Of a stretch of 50,549 nt of DNA, positions 25,617 through 35,454 are shown piece after piece; positions within the stretch are counted from its first letter, which is position 1; every line of letters begins with the position of its first letter. The position numbers and the translations under genes were made by a program. Under the pieces are notes generated by a model. The model ran no database searches. It was not told the DNA's origin and saw only the letters and a list, made by a program, of their open reading frames with translations. Location of the stretch: positions 1 to 50,549 of the forward strand of contig JAFGTP010000038.1 in NCBI GenBank assembly GCA_016934035.1, in the 5' to 3' direction. Origin of the DNA: Fidelibacterota bacterium. Its GTDB lineage: Bacteria > Fidelibacterota > UBA2242 > JAFGTP01.

Positions 25617-27170
25617 TCATTTATTTACAATTAAATCTGCAATGAACTGAAAGCCGGAAATATTGATTTCCTGCCCGACAGGATTGATGCGGATCAGTTT
25701 TTTGCTGCCATTATCACCTATCCAGACATTACCGTCATCATCTATCTCGATAACATGAGGATCAAAAAATTCCGTCGGCGCAATGGTAAAGGACGGTTGA
25801 ATGTTTTCCGGGTTGTCTTCATGAAAATAATAGAGGCCATTATGGTCAATTACCCATATGGTTTGCTGTGAACTGACATCGATCCTACGCGGCAGAAAAA
25901 AGCCCGTGACAGACGTCATTCGATTCCCGGTATTAAAGTCAATTCTTTCAATTTCATGATCATTTTTATCCACAATATAAATTGTTGTCGGTGTTTTATA
26001 TCCAATTTTCACCTCAATGGGACTGTTCAAATTATGAGTGATAATTTCACATCTATCGCCGGAAACGATAGAATCGGGCGGATTATTGATATTAAATTTG
26101 ATGACTTTATTATAGTTCGGTTCACAGACCCAGACATCGCCATTGATTTGGTTGATTGTCAGTGATTTGGGTTCTGTAAATCCGCTCACAGTGGCAACGA
26201 TCTGATTGTTGAAAGTATTAACAATAGATACATGATTGCTGTCAACATTCAGGCATACCATTTTGTTGGACTCCCGATGGACTTCAATATCGATGATACG
26301 CCCAATGCCTTCAATAGTTGATAGTGTCTTTCCTTTGGCACTTATCTGATAAATATTCTGGGCCTCATAATCGGCTACCCAGCATCCATAAAATTCATCG
26401 GTATTATTGGTAATGGAAACCGGTTTCAGCAACTGCTGTTCCGCCGTTAAAATTTTATCACCGTTTTTGCCAAATTTTTGAAGGCTTCTTTTCTCACTGT
26501 CGACCACCCAGATGGAGGAATAATCAGAATATACAAGAAGACTCAGGGTATCCATATCACTTTCACCTTCACTATCGGTGACCCGTACAATCAGCTGGTA
26601 CGTTCCAGCTTCATCCTGATCTTCCGGAGCATACCAGGTTTTGGTATTTTGCAGGCCATCCTCTTCGATGAATTCTCCCTTTCCATTTTGGGAGAAAAAA
26701 TTATAGGTCAGTTCGGATTGTTCTTCATCCTTTGCCGAACAGGTCAGTAAGACGCTGTTGCCAATTAATACAATGGACTCACTGGCGGAAAAACTTTTAA
26801 TAAGGGGTTTAATATTTCGTACATAGACAATTTTTTCAACCGTGGTTTCACCTTTGTTTTCATCGGTAGCAGTACAGGTGATAAAAACATCAGTGTAGAC
26901 ATCGGGAGCGGTCCATTTGACTTCCAATCCTGTCTTCCGGTTTAAATTTCCACTGGTGGCAGTCCAGGATACCTCAACCCTGTCAGTGTCTGGGTCCGAA
27001 ACGATCGCTCGTAAAATATTGACGGATCCGGGTAAAACAGTATCGGCATCAAAATCCAATTCCAGCAGCGGGTCCTCATTTAGAATAGCCTGGTCACAAC
27101 CGACACTCAACATGAATAAAAAGGCTACTATTGTGTAAATAATATTCTTCTTTTGATTTCCAATTTTCAT
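25617..27170 (-). CDS. Lipoprotein with Ig-like domains and NHL/propeller-like region
   Basis: About 517 residues. A hydrophobic signal ends in LSVGC (Cys near residue 25), indicating an outer-surface or periplasmic lipoprotein. Two Ig/PKD-like domains follow (about 35-125 and 130-220), with WTATSGNL- and YSDGES-like motifs. The rest (about 225-515) consists of repeated strands of the type SIWVVDSEKRSLQKF, DVWVCEPNYNKVIKF and NVWIGDNGSKKLIRI, typical of NHL or SMP-30-like beta-propellers. The frame opens five codons earlier, but the ATG at 27170 has GGAAG eight bases upstream. It has its own sigma-54 promoter and lies between flagellar genes and a kinase. The function is unknown. Confidence 0.85.
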   Translation of the reverse strand: MKIGNQKKNIIYTIVAFLFMLSVGCDQAILNEDPLLELDFDADTVLPGSVNILRAIVSDPDTDRVEVSWTATSGNLNRKTGLEVKWTAPDVYTDVFITCTATDENKGETTVEKIVYVRNIKPLIKSFSASESIVLIGNSVLLTCSAKDEEQSELTYNFFSQNGKGEFIEEDGLQNTKTWYAPEDQDEAGTYQLIVRVTDSEGESDMDTLSLLVYSDYSSIWVVDSEKRSLQKFGKNGDKILTAEQQLLKPVSITNNTDEFYGCWVADYEAQNIYQISAKGKTLSTIEGIGRIIDIEVHRESNKMVCLNVDSNHVSIVNTFNNQIVATVSGFTEPKSLTINQINGDVWVCEPNYNKVIKFNINNPPDSIVSGDRCEIITHNLNSPIEVKIGYKTPTTIYIVDKNDHEIERIDFNTGNRMTSVTGFFLPRRIDVSSQQTIWVIDHNGLYYFHEDNPENIQPSFTIAPTEFFDPHVIEIDDDGNVWIGDNGSKKLIRINPVGQEINISGFQFIADLIVNK

Positions 27171-27185
27171 GATTGCATCTTCCAT

Positions 27186-27522
27186 TTTTTATCGTTTTTT
27201 ATTGAATTTTATCAAATTTTTATAAATTTTACAGGCAAAGGTCTTGCCAATTTTTTTGAATTTTATAGATTTTTACTAAATTTTATTGAATTTATGCCGA
27301 TAATCTCAAATTATTTCTAAGTATCCAGATGATATATACCCAGAAAATTTTGAATTCAATTCAACAACATTGATTCAGGAATTTTTTTTTCTGACAGATT
27401 TTTCGAACAGTAAAGCCTATCCCTTTTATATTCAGATAAAATTGATAACCTGCTAAAAAAAAGATCAGATGGATGGCAAAAAATCCAGTTTTTTTGGAGG
27501 AATTTCCATTGGATCAATAATC
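27186..27522. other. 337-base AT-rich intergenic region
   Basis: No ORF or RNA is visible. It holds the sigma-54 promoter at 27233-27249. Three near-copies of TTGAATTTTAT surround it (27203, 27256 and 27286). The part from 27300 to 27522 lies just past the stop of the kinase gene and shows no clear terminator, so some read-through from the kinase into the lipoprotein gene is possible. Confidence 0.6.
27233..27249 (-). promoter_or_regulatory. Sigma-54 promoter of the lipoprotein gene
   Basis: On the minus strand TGGCAAG, four bases, TTGCC. GG and GC fall exactly 12 bases apart, and only one position differs from TGGCACG-N4-TTGC. Transcription should start near 27223, giving a leader of about 50 bases before the preferred ATG. 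This is the best sigma-54 match in the window. Confidence 0.7.
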
Positions 27523-29091
27523 CTATTGATTGATTTCAACAGGAATGGAGATGATAAAAGTCGTACCTGCTCCCAATTCACTTCTGACATCAATTTTTGC
27601 TGAATAGGGTTTTAGCAAATTGTAGCAGCTATAAAGGCCAAGCCCTGTGCCGGTAGGCGCCTTGCTTTTATCATCATTGGTTTTCGGTTTTGTGGTAAAA
27701 AAAGGATCAAATAATTTTTCGAGGTTTTCCTCTTTTATGCCATAACCTGTGTCCGAAATTTCAATGGTAATCATGTCTTTTACATAGGATGTTCGAATAG
27801 TGAGTTTCTTCTCTTCACTGGAATACATGGCATCAATAGCATTTTGAATTATGTTGCCGAAAGCCTGGGAAAAGTGATTATAAACGCCAAAGATCATCGG
27901 AATTTTCTCTGCAAAATAAGTCTCAGTGGTCACATTATATTTAAAATCCAGATTGGCCTGCAACATTTCCAATTCGTTCATAAACAATTCATTGATACTG
28001 ATTTCCTGTTTTTCTTCATCGGATTCTTTACGTAGTTTTACCATCATTGAATCGGTAATCTTCTGAATTTTTCTAGCGGAACTTTGAATAATTTCCATAT
28101 TATCCAGATCATTACTACCCATTTTGAACAATTGTACGGCCCCCATTATAGCAGTGAGGGGACTGCGAATATTATGGGCCAGTCCGGAGGTCAACATGCC
28201 AATGGCGGCCAAACGATGTTCCTTGATTAATTCCGCTTCCAGATGTCTCTGTTTCTCTTCAAGTTTCATTCGTTGGGTCAAATCCCGGACAACCCCCTGA
28301 TGTCCCATCACAATTTCACCTTCAAAAATCGGCGAAGCATTCAATTCAATGAACCGGAAATCTCTGGGTGATATCCTGAGTCTTAATTGGATGGCTTCGA
28401 CATTGTTGCCTCTTTGGAGCAGTTCCAGAGTCTCAAGTACTTTGTTTTTATCTTCTTCAACAAAAATATCTGTGAAATCTTTCCCTACTAAATCATCAGA
28501 GGAAATATTAAAAAGTCTGGAGGACGCGCTGGAAACAAAGGTCAGAATAAAATTTTTATCCATGCGCAGGATCATATCAAAACTACCTTCAATCAGGTTC
28601 CGATATTTGGATTCACTTTTTTTTAATTCCAATTCTGTGGTTTTCAGTTTGGTGATATCCCGGGTAACAACAGCGACATGGGTGATTTCTTCGTTATCAT
28701 CATAATAGGGATAATAAACAACATCGTAGTAGCCCTCTTTGTTATTTTCAAATTTAAACCAGTCCTGGTAATGGATGATTTCACCATTAAAACTTCTTTT
28801 CAAAATATCCTTCAGTTTGTTGTTGTAAATGTCCTTGTCCCAGAGATCGGATACTTTTTTGCCGATTATTTCCGATTTTAGTTTATTGTGTTCGCGGCAA
28901 TAAGCATTATTAACGGCAACATACTCGAATTTATGGTTGATCAGCGTCATAATATCTTCGGCTGCATTGGAAATAAACTGGTATTTCATGTAATATTTTA
29001 GTTCATCTTCGAGGTCTTTAATTTTTCTGTCCTTCTGATAGATTTCATTTTGCAGTTCCTGAATTTTTATTTTTTGTCTTTTTTCGATCAT
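27523..29091 (-). CDS. PAS-PAS soluble sensor histidine kinase
   Basis: The 522-residue cytoplasmic kinase starts with a coiled coil (1-40). Two PAS domains follow (about 45-150 and 160-275), the second ending in FEGEIVMGHQGVVRDLTQR. The HisKA motif is GLAHNIRSPLTAIMG (His near 308), with Asn in place of the usual acidic residue after His. The HATPase domain has boxes FGNIIQNAIDAM, SDTGYGI, FDPFFTTKP and TGTGLGLYSC. It has no partner regulator beside it. The Asn change may reduce phosphatase rather than kinase action (inference). Confidence 0.92.
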   Translation of the reverse strand: MIEKRQKIKIQELQNEIYQKDRKIKDLEDELKYYMKYQFISNAAEDIMTLINHKFEYVAVNNAYCREHNKLKSEIIGKKVSDLWDKDIYNNKLKDILKRSFNGEIIHYQDWFKFENNKEGYYDVVYYPYYDDNEEITHVAVVTRDITKLKTTELELKKSESKYRNLIEGSFDMILRMDKNFILTFVSSASSRLFNISSDDLVGKDFTDIFVEEDKNKVLETLELLQRGNNVEAIQLRLRISPRDFRFIELNASPIFEGEIVMGHQGVVRDLTQRMKLEEKQRHLEAELIKEHRLAAIGMLTSGLAHNIRSPLTAIMGAVQLFKMGSNDLDNMEIIQSSARKIQKITDSMMVKLRKESDEEKQEISINELFMNELEMLQANLDFKYNVTTETYFAEKIPMIFGVYNHFSQAFGNIIQNAIDAMYSSEEKKLTIRTSYVKDMITIEISDTGYGIKEENLEKLFDPFFTTKPKTNDDKSKAPTGTGLGLYSCYNLLKPYSAKIDVRSELGAGTTFIISIPVEINQ

Positions 29092-29278
29092 GAATCACCC
29101 ATCCGGATTTATTTTCTTTTACAATGTCTTAATATTAATTTATTTTCCTGATATTATCAAAAATTTGCTGGAGCACTTAACTAAAAAAAATCTGTAAAAT
29201 ATGGTTAATTTGCAAAAAATATTTAATTATATTTATCTGATATTTTCAATTACCAATTTTTCTTATTCCGAGGTTGTT

Positions 29279-30820
29279 ATGAAAAAATTTCTTTATCGTT
29301 TTTCAATTTTGGTCCTTCTCTTGATCATTTATAGTTGCGCCGCATTTCTGCCTTTCATAAAATCCGAAGAAAAAATCCCTGAAATTCCAAAAGCAGAAAA
29401 TGAATTCAGGGCTGTCTGGGTGGCGACAGTGGCCAATATCGATTGGCCCAGTAAACCGGGACTAACCGTTGAACAGCAAAAAACAGAAGCGCTATCAATT
29501 CTTGATACCGCAAAAAGCCTGAATTTAAATGCGATAATTTTCCAGGTTCGGCCTCATTGTGATGCCTTTTATGTAAGCGACCTTGAACCCTGGTCTTATT
29601 ACCTGACCGGTGAGCAGGGCAAGTCGCCGGATCCTTTTTATGATCCGCTTAATTTTTGGATTGATGAAGCTCACAAGCGAGGGATGGAACTTCACGCCTG
29701 GTTTAATCCCTACCGCGCCCATCATCCGGCAGGTGGCCAAATCACAGACCACTCCATTATTGTAAAAAGACCTGAACTGGCAAAAAAACTCAGCAGTGGT
29801 TTTGTTTGGCTCGATCCGGCCATGAAAGAAACCCAGCAACATTCCATGAATGTGATTTTGGATGTCGTCAAAAGATATGATATAGACGGGGTTCATATCG
29901 ATGATTATTTTTACCCCTATCCCTCCTATAACGGAGACGAGGATTTTCCCGATGACGATAGCTGGAAAGAGTACAAAAAATCCAAAGGAAAACTCAGTCG
30001 CGATGATTGGCGCAGAAAAGCGGTCAATGACTTTGTCAGGGACCTTTACATTAATATTAAAGCTGAAAAAAGATGGGTGAAATTTGGCATCTCCCCCTTT
30101 GGAATCTGGCGTCCGAATCATCCGCATTCCATCAAAGGCTTTGACCAATATGAAAAACTCTATGCGGATGCCCGATTATGGCTGCAAAAAGGTTGGCTGG
30201 ACTATTTTACGCCACAACTTTACTGGCCGATCAATCAGATTCCACAAAGTTACCCTGTTTTGCTGGGATGGTGGGACAGGCAAAATATCAAAGATCGGAA
30301 TCTCTGGCCTGGCCTTTTTACCAGTAAAGTGCAGGATTCAACCGGAATCGATGAAAATATCAATCAAATCATGGTTACCCGCGGTATAATCCATCACAAT
30401 CCGGGGCATACCCATTTTAGCATGAAGGCTTTTCTTCGCAGCGATTCCCTGGGATTAAACAGTGCGCTTAAAAATAGTGTTTATGAAAAGCAGGCCCTGG
30501 TCCCGACAACACCCTGGCTCGATGACAAAGCCCCCGATGCACCCAGGTCAATCGCCCTTAATTTTGATAGTTTATCAGTCAAAATTGACTGGGTCAATGA
30601 AGAGCCAAAAGACATCTTCCTTTCAGTCATTTACTATCAATACGGTGATCACTGGAAATACCAGATCCTCACAGAAAATTCACTCAACCTGCCAACTTCC
30701 ATTCCTCACTATATCGAAAAAGACACGACTCATTTAAAGCTTTCAAAAATCGCTATCACCAATGTTGACCGCTGTGGCAATGAAAGTTTGCCGTTGCTTT
30801 CAGAAGTTGTTATCCAATAA
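29279..30820 (+). CDS. GHL10-type glycoside hydrolase lipoprotein (YngK/DUF187 family)
   Basis: The protein has 513 residues. A signal peptide ends in IIYSC, a lipobox. The catalytic-type domain (about 40-350) has the DUF187/GHL10 pattern: EFRAVWVATVANIDWPS, IIFQVRPHCDAFY, GMELHAWFNPYR, YDIDGVHIDDYFYP (with acidic residues where a TIM-barrel hydrolase needs them) and FGISPFGIWRP. Such proteins are thought to cleave cell-wall or related glycans. The C-terminal part is fibronectin-like. The frame opens at 29201, but the ATG at 29279 follows GAGG and begins a proper signal peptide. Confidence 0.92.
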   Translation: MKKFLYRFSILVLLLIIYSCAAFLPFIKSEEKIPEIPKAENEFRAVWVATVANIDWPSKPGLTVEQQKTEALSILDTAKSLNLNAIIFQVRPHCDAFYVSDLEPWSYYLTGEQGKSPDPFYDPLNFWIDEAHKRGMELHAWFNPYRAHHPAGGQITDHSIIVKRPELAKKLSSGFVWLDPAMKETQQHSMNVILDVVKRYDIDGVHIDDYFYPYPSYNGDEDFPDDDSWKEYKKSKGKLSRDDWRRKAVNDFVRDLYINIKAEKRWVKFGISPFGIWRPNHPHSIKGFDQYEKLYADARLWLQKGWLDYFTPQLYWPINQIPQSYPVLLGWWDRQNIKDRNLWPGLFTSKVQDSTGIDENINQIMVTRGIIHHNPGHTHFSMKAFLRSDSLGLNSALKNSVYEKQALVPTTPWLDDKAPDAPRSIALNFDSLSVKIDWVNEEPKDIFLSVIYYQYGDHWKYQILTENSLNLPTSIPHYIEKDTTHLKLSKIAITNVDRCGNESLPLLSEVVIQ

Positions 30821-30844
30821 TAAAGAAAAACCCATAAAATATAA

Positions 30845-30880
30845 AAAAGCCCTGATGAGTAAAATCAGGGCTTTTGTTTT
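30845..30880. terminator. Bidirectional terminator between hydrolase and hydrogenase operons
   Basis: The 11-bp stem AAAAGCCCTGA/TCAGGGCTTTT has a 9-base loop. T runs follow on both strands, so it can end both the rightward hydrolase transcript and the leftward hydrogenase transcript. Confidence 0.85.
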
Positions 30881-30922
30881 ATAGGGGTCAATGAGTTTTT
30901 TCTGGGTTCCATGGATTCGAAT

Positions 30923-30955
30923 AAACCTTCGGAACTTTGAAAGCCCCGAAGGTTT
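30923..30955 (-). terminator. Second hairpin downstream of hydA
   Basis: The 10-bp stem AAACCTTCGG/CCGAAGGTTT has a 13-base loop, 15 bases after the hydA stop. No proper T run follows. It may protect the mRNA end or act as a weak terminator ahead of the stronger one at 30845. Confidence 0.45.
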
Positions 30956-30969
30956 GTCATGTATGCTAC

Positions 30970-32970
30970 TTATGCAAGTTTTTTCGTAATTTCCTGAATC
31001 ACTTTTCCTGATGTGGCTTTTCGGATTATTTCATTATTTACAAGGACATTGGGACCGGTTTCACAGGATTCCATACAGAAAGTTGCTTCAATGTCGACTC
31101 TATTTTTCAGATTGCTGTTGTTAAAATGCCCGATCAGATCATGCAATAATTTCTGAGAATGTTTCAAATAGCAGGCAGTACCGACACAGATTTTCACTGT
31201 TACTTCGGCTTCCTGTTCATTGCCCCAGACAGTGATTCCTTCTTCAAAAATCCTTTTTTTACTGGAGTAAGAGGTATGCAACAGTTCATGAACTTTATGA
31301 CCGTTTATTTCTCCCAGAAATTTTTCATAGGATTCACGAATAAAAGGATTGTTCTGGGGTTTATGCATCGACATTAACCTGTCAGTGGCATAGATTCCCT
31401 CTTTTCTTTTCAGAATCTCTTTCGGATTATCGACCACCGGCTGTCCGGCTCCCCCGACACATCCATTCGGGCAGGCCATCACTTCAATAATATCATAATT
31501 GACTTCGCCATTTTTCACTGCCTTCGCTATTTCTCCGGCATTTTTCAAACCATGAACAATCGCCATTGACAATTCCATATCGCCAATTACAATTTTTGCC
31601 TCACGAATACCTTCATTACCACGTACTTCTTCATATTCAACATATTCCAGATTATTTCCGGTCAGTTTTTCATGGGCATACCGCAAAACCGCCTCACTGA
31701 CTCCACCGGAATTACCAAAAATCACACCGCCACCGGTAGCAAAACCGTAGGGTAAATCAAAAGCTGCATTAGCCAAATCATCAAACTGAATTCCGGCTTC
31801 TTTGATCATTTTGCCGATTTCCTGGGTCGTCATTACCCAGTCAACTTCTTTAATTCCCTCTTTTTCAAATTCCAGTCGACCGGCTTCATATTTTTTGGCC
31901 GTGCAGGGCATGATAGAAATAACGGACATATTTTTCGGATCAATCCCCAGTTTTGCGGCCAGTTCACTTTTTGCCATGGCGCCAAACATCTGTTGGGGGG
32001 ATTTACAGGTAGACAGGTTGTCCAGCAAATCCGAATGATACTGTTCGGCATATTTGACCCAGGCCGGGCAGCAGGAGGTAAACAGGGGCAGTTTTTCACC
32101 TTTCATTTTTCTGTTCAAAAATTCATTGGCTTCTTCAATAACCGTCAAATCGGCACTAAAAGAAGTATCGAAAACTTTATCAAAACCGAGGGTTTTTAAA
32201 GCTGCCACCAGTTTTCCGGTTCGAATTTTTCCAGGTGGAAGATTGAACATTTCACCAATGGCTACTCGTACTGCCGGTGCAATCTGAACAATCGTCATTT
32301 TGTCTTTGTTATCAATCTCTGCCCAAACCTGCTGAACATTGGATTTCACAGAAATTGCACCGGTGGGGCAAACTGCAGCACACTGGCCACAATTGACACA
32401 TTCCACCTCATTCAGAGGTTTACCAAAAGCCGGCAATACAGCGGCTTTGGTCCCGCGATAGGCAAAATCCAGCGCTCCGATACCCTGGATTTCAGCGCAA
32501 TACCGAACACAATCACCGCAAAGGACGCATTTATTTGGATCACGAACCAGGGAATAGCTGGAGTCATCCAGTGGCTTTTTCACATCGGTTTGATGCAATC
32601 TACCCTGCCGGATGTTTAATTGGGCGGACAATTTACGAAGTTTGCAGGAATCTGATCTTTCACAGGTAGGACAACTCTGGTCATGGTTGGCAAGCAGCAA
32701 TTCCAAAGCAATTTTTCTTATTTTTCTGACATCTTCTGTATGGGTTCTGACCACCATTCCCTCCTGGGGTTTGATGGAGCAGGAGGTTTGAATTCCGCGT
32801 CCTTCGATATCCACAACACACATTCTACAGGCCCCGTAGGTGCTAAGATGGGAATGGTAGCAGAAGGTTGGAATTTCAATATTATTATTGCGAATCAATT
32901 CCAGGAGGTTTTTCTCATCTCCTTTTATTTCAGTTTTTTTCCCGTTAAGCGTTATATATTGTTTTGACAT
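30970..32970 (-). CDS. hydA: [FeFe]-hydrogenase catalytic subunit HydA (bifurcating type)
   Basis: This 666-residue enzyme makes or uses H2. An N-terminal plant-type [2Fe-2S] domain has GACRMCV. A His-Cys cluster (HDQSCPTC) and two [4Fe-4S] clusters (CVLCGDCVRYC, CVNCGQCAAVCP) follow. The H-cluster motifs are FTSCCPAWV (near residue 300), MPCTAKK and MACPNGCVGGAGQP. All cluster ligands and the proton-relay Cys are present. The C-terminus has an added thioredoxin-like [2Fe-2S] domain (CVGTACYLKHS, CMESC). With HydB and HydC it fits the trimeric hydrogenase that couples NADH and ferredoxin oxidation to H2. The maturases HydE, HydF and HydG are not in the window. Confidence 0.96.
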   Translation of the reverse strand: MSKQYITLNGKKTEIKGDEKNLLELIRNNNIEIPTFCYHSHLSTYGACRMCVVDIEGRGIQTSCSIKPQEGMVVRTHTEDVRKIRKIALELLLANHDQSCPTCERSDSCKLRKLSAQLNIRQGRLHQTDVKKPLDDSSYSLVRDPNKCVLCGDCVRYCAEIQGIGALDFAYRGTKAAVLPAFGKPLNEVECVNCGQCAAVCPTGAISVKSNVQQVWAEIDNKDKMTIVQIAPAVRVAIGEMFNLPPGKIRTGKLVAALKTLGFDKVFDTSFSADLTVIEEANEFLNRKMKGEKLPLFTSCCPAWVKYAEQYHSDLLDNLSTCKSPQQMFGAMAKSELAAKLGIDPKNMSVISIMPCTAKKYEAGRLEFEKEGIKEVDWVMTTQEIGKMIKEAGIQFDDLANAAFDLPYGFATGGGVIFGNSGGVSEAVLRYAHEKLTGNNLEYVEYEEVRGNEGIREAKIVIGDMELSMAIVHGLKNAGEIAKAVKNGEVNYDIIEVMACPNGCVGGAGQPVVDNPKEILKRKEGIYATDRLMSMHKPQNNPFIRESYEKFLGEINGHKVHELLHTSYSSKKRIFEEGITVWGNEQEAEVTVKICVGTACYLKHSQKLLHDLIGHFNNSNLKNRVDIEATFCMESCETGPNVLVNNEIIRKATSGKVIQEITKKLA

Positions 32971-33021
32971 TTTCGTCTCCTAATTTTTTTCCATGAATTA
33001 CACGAATATCACATATCCTGT

Positions 33022-34932
33022 TTAAGCAATTGCATTGAACTTGCAGACTTCGATACAGGTACCACAATTGATGCATTTGTCAGGATCGATAACATGGGCT
33101 TCTTTAACCTTGCCACTGATAGCACCAACAGGGCACTTTCTCGCACACAATGTGCAGCCTTTGCACAATTCAGGATTAATTTCCGGCAGGGACAATGCAG
33201 AACATTCGCGTGTGGGACAAAATTTATCAAAAACATGGGCTTTATACTCATCAGAAAATTGTTCCATCGTCGAAAGTACGGGATTGGGCGCCGTTTTCCC
33301 CAACCCACAGAGCGAACCCTTACAAATGGCTTCACCCAGATCCTTGAGGGTTTCAAGGGTCTCCTGGGTTGCACGTCCTTCGCTGATATCATTCAACAGG
33401 TGAAGCATCTGTTTGGTCCCTTCGCGGCAGAGCACACATTTTCCGCAGGATTCTTCCTGGGTAAATTCCATAAAATATTTGGCAATTTTGATCATACAGG
33501 TGGAATCATTCATAACCACCAATCCACCGGACCCGATCATGGCTTTATTTTTTTTGATATTGTCAAAATCCAGGGGTTCATCCAGGTGTTTTGCTGTCAG
33601 GCACCCGCCGGAAGGTCCGCCGATCTGGACTGCTTTGAAAGCGTTATTGTTAATTTTTCCGTATTTATCCACCACACCACCGCCAATTTCAAAAATGATT
33701 TTGCGCAGGGTAGTCCCAAAAGGTACTTCAATCAAACCGGTATTGGCCACATGGCCGGTAAGGGCAAAGGTCTTTGTGCCCGGAGAATTTTCTGTACCGA
33801 CCCTTCTGAAGGCATCCGCACCTTTCAGAATAATATCAGGAATTGTGGCCAGGGTTTCCACATTGTTGATTACAGAGGGTTTCCCGAATAATCCGCTTTC
33901 CGACGGAAATGGTGGTTTGGGCATAGGCATTCCGCGATTTCCTTCGGCAGAAGCCATGAGTGCTGTTTCTTCCCCGCACACAAAGGCACCGGCGCCTTCC
34001 ATGACATTTATTTTAAAATTGTTTTGAGAACCAAAGACATTTTCTCCCAGAATTCCCATCTCTTCTGCCTCTGTAACAGCTTTTCTGATCCGTTTCACAG
34101 CCAGGGGATATTCCATGCGAATGTAGATGTAGCCTTCATCGGCATCAATAGCCCGGGCAGCGATCATCATCCCTTCAATAACACTGTGTGGTGTCCCTTC
34201 GAACAGGCTTCTGTCCATAAAGGCACCGGGATCGCCTTCATCTCCATTGCAGATAACATATTTTTTGTCTAATTTTTCCTTTAATGCCATTTTCCATTTG
34301 AAACCCGTCGGAAAACCACCGCCTCCGCGTCCACGAATTCCGGATTTCACAATTTCAGCGACGATGTCTTCAGACTGCATTTTTGTATAGGCTTTTCGGG
34401 CCGCTTTGTATCCGTCAATAGAAATATATTCTTCCAGGCTTTCGGCATCAATAGAGCCGCATTTTTTCAGTACAGTCCTTGTCTGCTGTGAGTAAAAAGG
34501 ATTATCGGCACGCGTATTTGATTTCTTTCCTGTGACAGGATCAACATAGAGCAATCTTTCAACAGGTAAACCCTTCAGAATTGTTTTTTCTACAATTTCT
34601 TCCACATCTTCAGGCTTCACTTTAACATACAGAAAACCGGACGGTTGAATTTCGACCAGAGGCCCCACCTGGCAAAACCCCTGACAACCGCTTCGCGAAA
34701 TCAGAATATTTTCCTGGTCAGTGGGCAGACTGGCGGCATCCTTGACCCGGAGTTTGACATCTACATTAATATGATTGGCTTTGAGGACCGATTGAAGTTT
34801 ATCAAAAATTTTCAGTGAGCCGTTAGCAATACAACCGGTGCCGGCACAGATGATAATGCGCTGTTGGTATTGTTTTACTTTTACCCGGTAATCTGTTTGG
34901 ATTTTTTCTAATAATTGTCGTGCATTGCTCAT
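33022..34932 (-). CDS. hydB: Hydrogenase flavoprotein subunit HydB (NuoF-like)
   Basis: A 636-residue protein. An N-terminal thioredoxin-like [2Fe-2S] domain (CAGTGC, CQGFC) precedes the NuoF core. The core has an FMN/NADH site (GRGGGGFPTGFKW, CNGDEGDPGAFMDRS) and a [4Fe-4S] site (ESCGKCVLCREG). Two ferredoxin clusters are added at the C-terminus (CKGCTLCARKCP, CINCGTCIEVC). It binds NAD(H) and is the likely site of electron bifurcation. The frame opens 14 codons upstream, inside the neighbouring gene. The ATG at 34932 follows AGGAGA and starts one base after the hydC stop, so it is preferred. Confidence 0.95.
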   Translation of the reverse strand: MSNARQLLEKIQTDYRVKVKQYQQRIIICAGTGCIANGSLKIFDKLQSVLKANHINVDVKLRVKDAASLPTDQENILISRSGCQGFCQVGPLVEIQPSGFLYVKVKPEDVEEIVEKTILKGLPVERLLYVDPVTGKKSNTRADNPFYSQQTRTVLKKCGSIDAESLEEYISIDGYKAARKAYTKMQSEDIVAEIVKSGIRGRGGGGFPTGFKWKMALKEKLDKKYVICNGDEGDPGAFMDRSLFEGTPHSVIEGMMIAARAIDADEGYIYIRMEYPLAVKRIRKAVTEAEEMGILGENVFGSQNNFKINVMEGAGAFVCGEETALMASAEGNRGMPMPKPPFPSESGLFGKPSVINNVETLATIPDIILKGADAFRRVGTENSPGTKTFALTGHVANTGLIEVPFGTTLRKIIFEIGGGVVDKYGKINNNAFKAVQIGGPSGGCLTAKHLDEPLDFDNIKKNKAMIGSGGLVVMNDSTCMIKIAKYFMEFTQEESCGKCVLCREGTKQMLHLLNDISEGRATQETLETLKDLGEAICKGSLCGLGKTAPNPVLSTMEQFSDEYKAHVFDKFCPTRECSALSLPEINPELCKGCTLCARKCPVGAISGKVKEAHVIDPDKCINCGTCIEVCKFNAIA

Positions 34933-34933
34933 G

Positions 34934-35434
34934 TTAATTGTTCTCCTGTTTTTGAATGGTTTTAATAATTTCAACAGCTTTTTCAGGAGTTAGATTGCCA
35001 TGTACATCTTCATTGACCACCATGGCAGGGGCCAGTCCACAGGCCCCCAGGCAGGATACAGTTTCCAGGGTGAACAGCATGTCCGAAGTTGTTTTTTTGC
35101 CCTCTTCCAGTTTTAATTGTTTTTTGATGGCTTCGTGCAGTTTCATTGAGCCTTTGACATGGCAGGCTGTGCCGTCACAGATTTTGATCACATATTTGCC
35201 TTTGGGTTCAAAAGCAAAATGGCTGTAAAAGGAAGCAACTCCAAATATTTTTGCTGGCGGAATCTCCAGAGAAGTGGCCGCAAAATTTAGAATTTTTTTG
35301 GGCAAATAACGGTACTCTTCCTGAATTTCCTGAAGGATTGGAATCAGTTTGGTTTTGTCATAATGATATTTTTCCAAAATGTCACAGACCTTTTGAAATT
35401 GACGAACCGGCTTAAGTTCTTGCGTTTTTTGCAT
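34934..35434 (-). CDS. hydC: Hydrogenase [2Fe-2S] subunit HydC (NuoE-like)
   Basis: A 166-residue thioredoxin-fold [2Fe-2S] protein of the NuoE family. The cluster ligands are in CDGTACHVKGS and CLGACGLAP, and FGVASFYSHF lies before them. It carries electrons inside the HydABC complex. It sits directly before hydB. Confidence 0.95.
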   Translation of the reverse strand: MQKTQELKPVRQFQKVCDILEKYHYDKTKLIPILQEIQEEYRYLPKKILNFAATSLEIPPAKIFGVASFYSHFAFEPKGKYVIKICDGTACHVKGSMKLHEAIKKQLKLEEGKKTTSDMLFTLETVSCLGACGLAPAMVVNEDVHGNLTPEKAVEIIKTIQKQENN

Positions 35435-35454
35435 AAGTTTACGACTCCTTTGTT

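Noticed and set aside
27210..27222. Match to the IHF-type consensus WATCAANNNNTTR near the sigma-54 promoter
   Set aside because: It lies downstream of the promoter, not between an enhancer and -24, and such AT-rich sequence gives chance matches.
29525..30148. Minus-strand frame of 207 codons inside the hydrolase gene
   Set aside because: It is the shadow of a clear glycoside-hydrolase coding region. It has no motifs and no ribosome site.
33094..33891. Long plus-strand frame (265 codons) inside hydB
   Set aside because: It is antisense to a fully supported hydrogenase subunit. The translated peptide has no protein-like motifs and no ribosome site.
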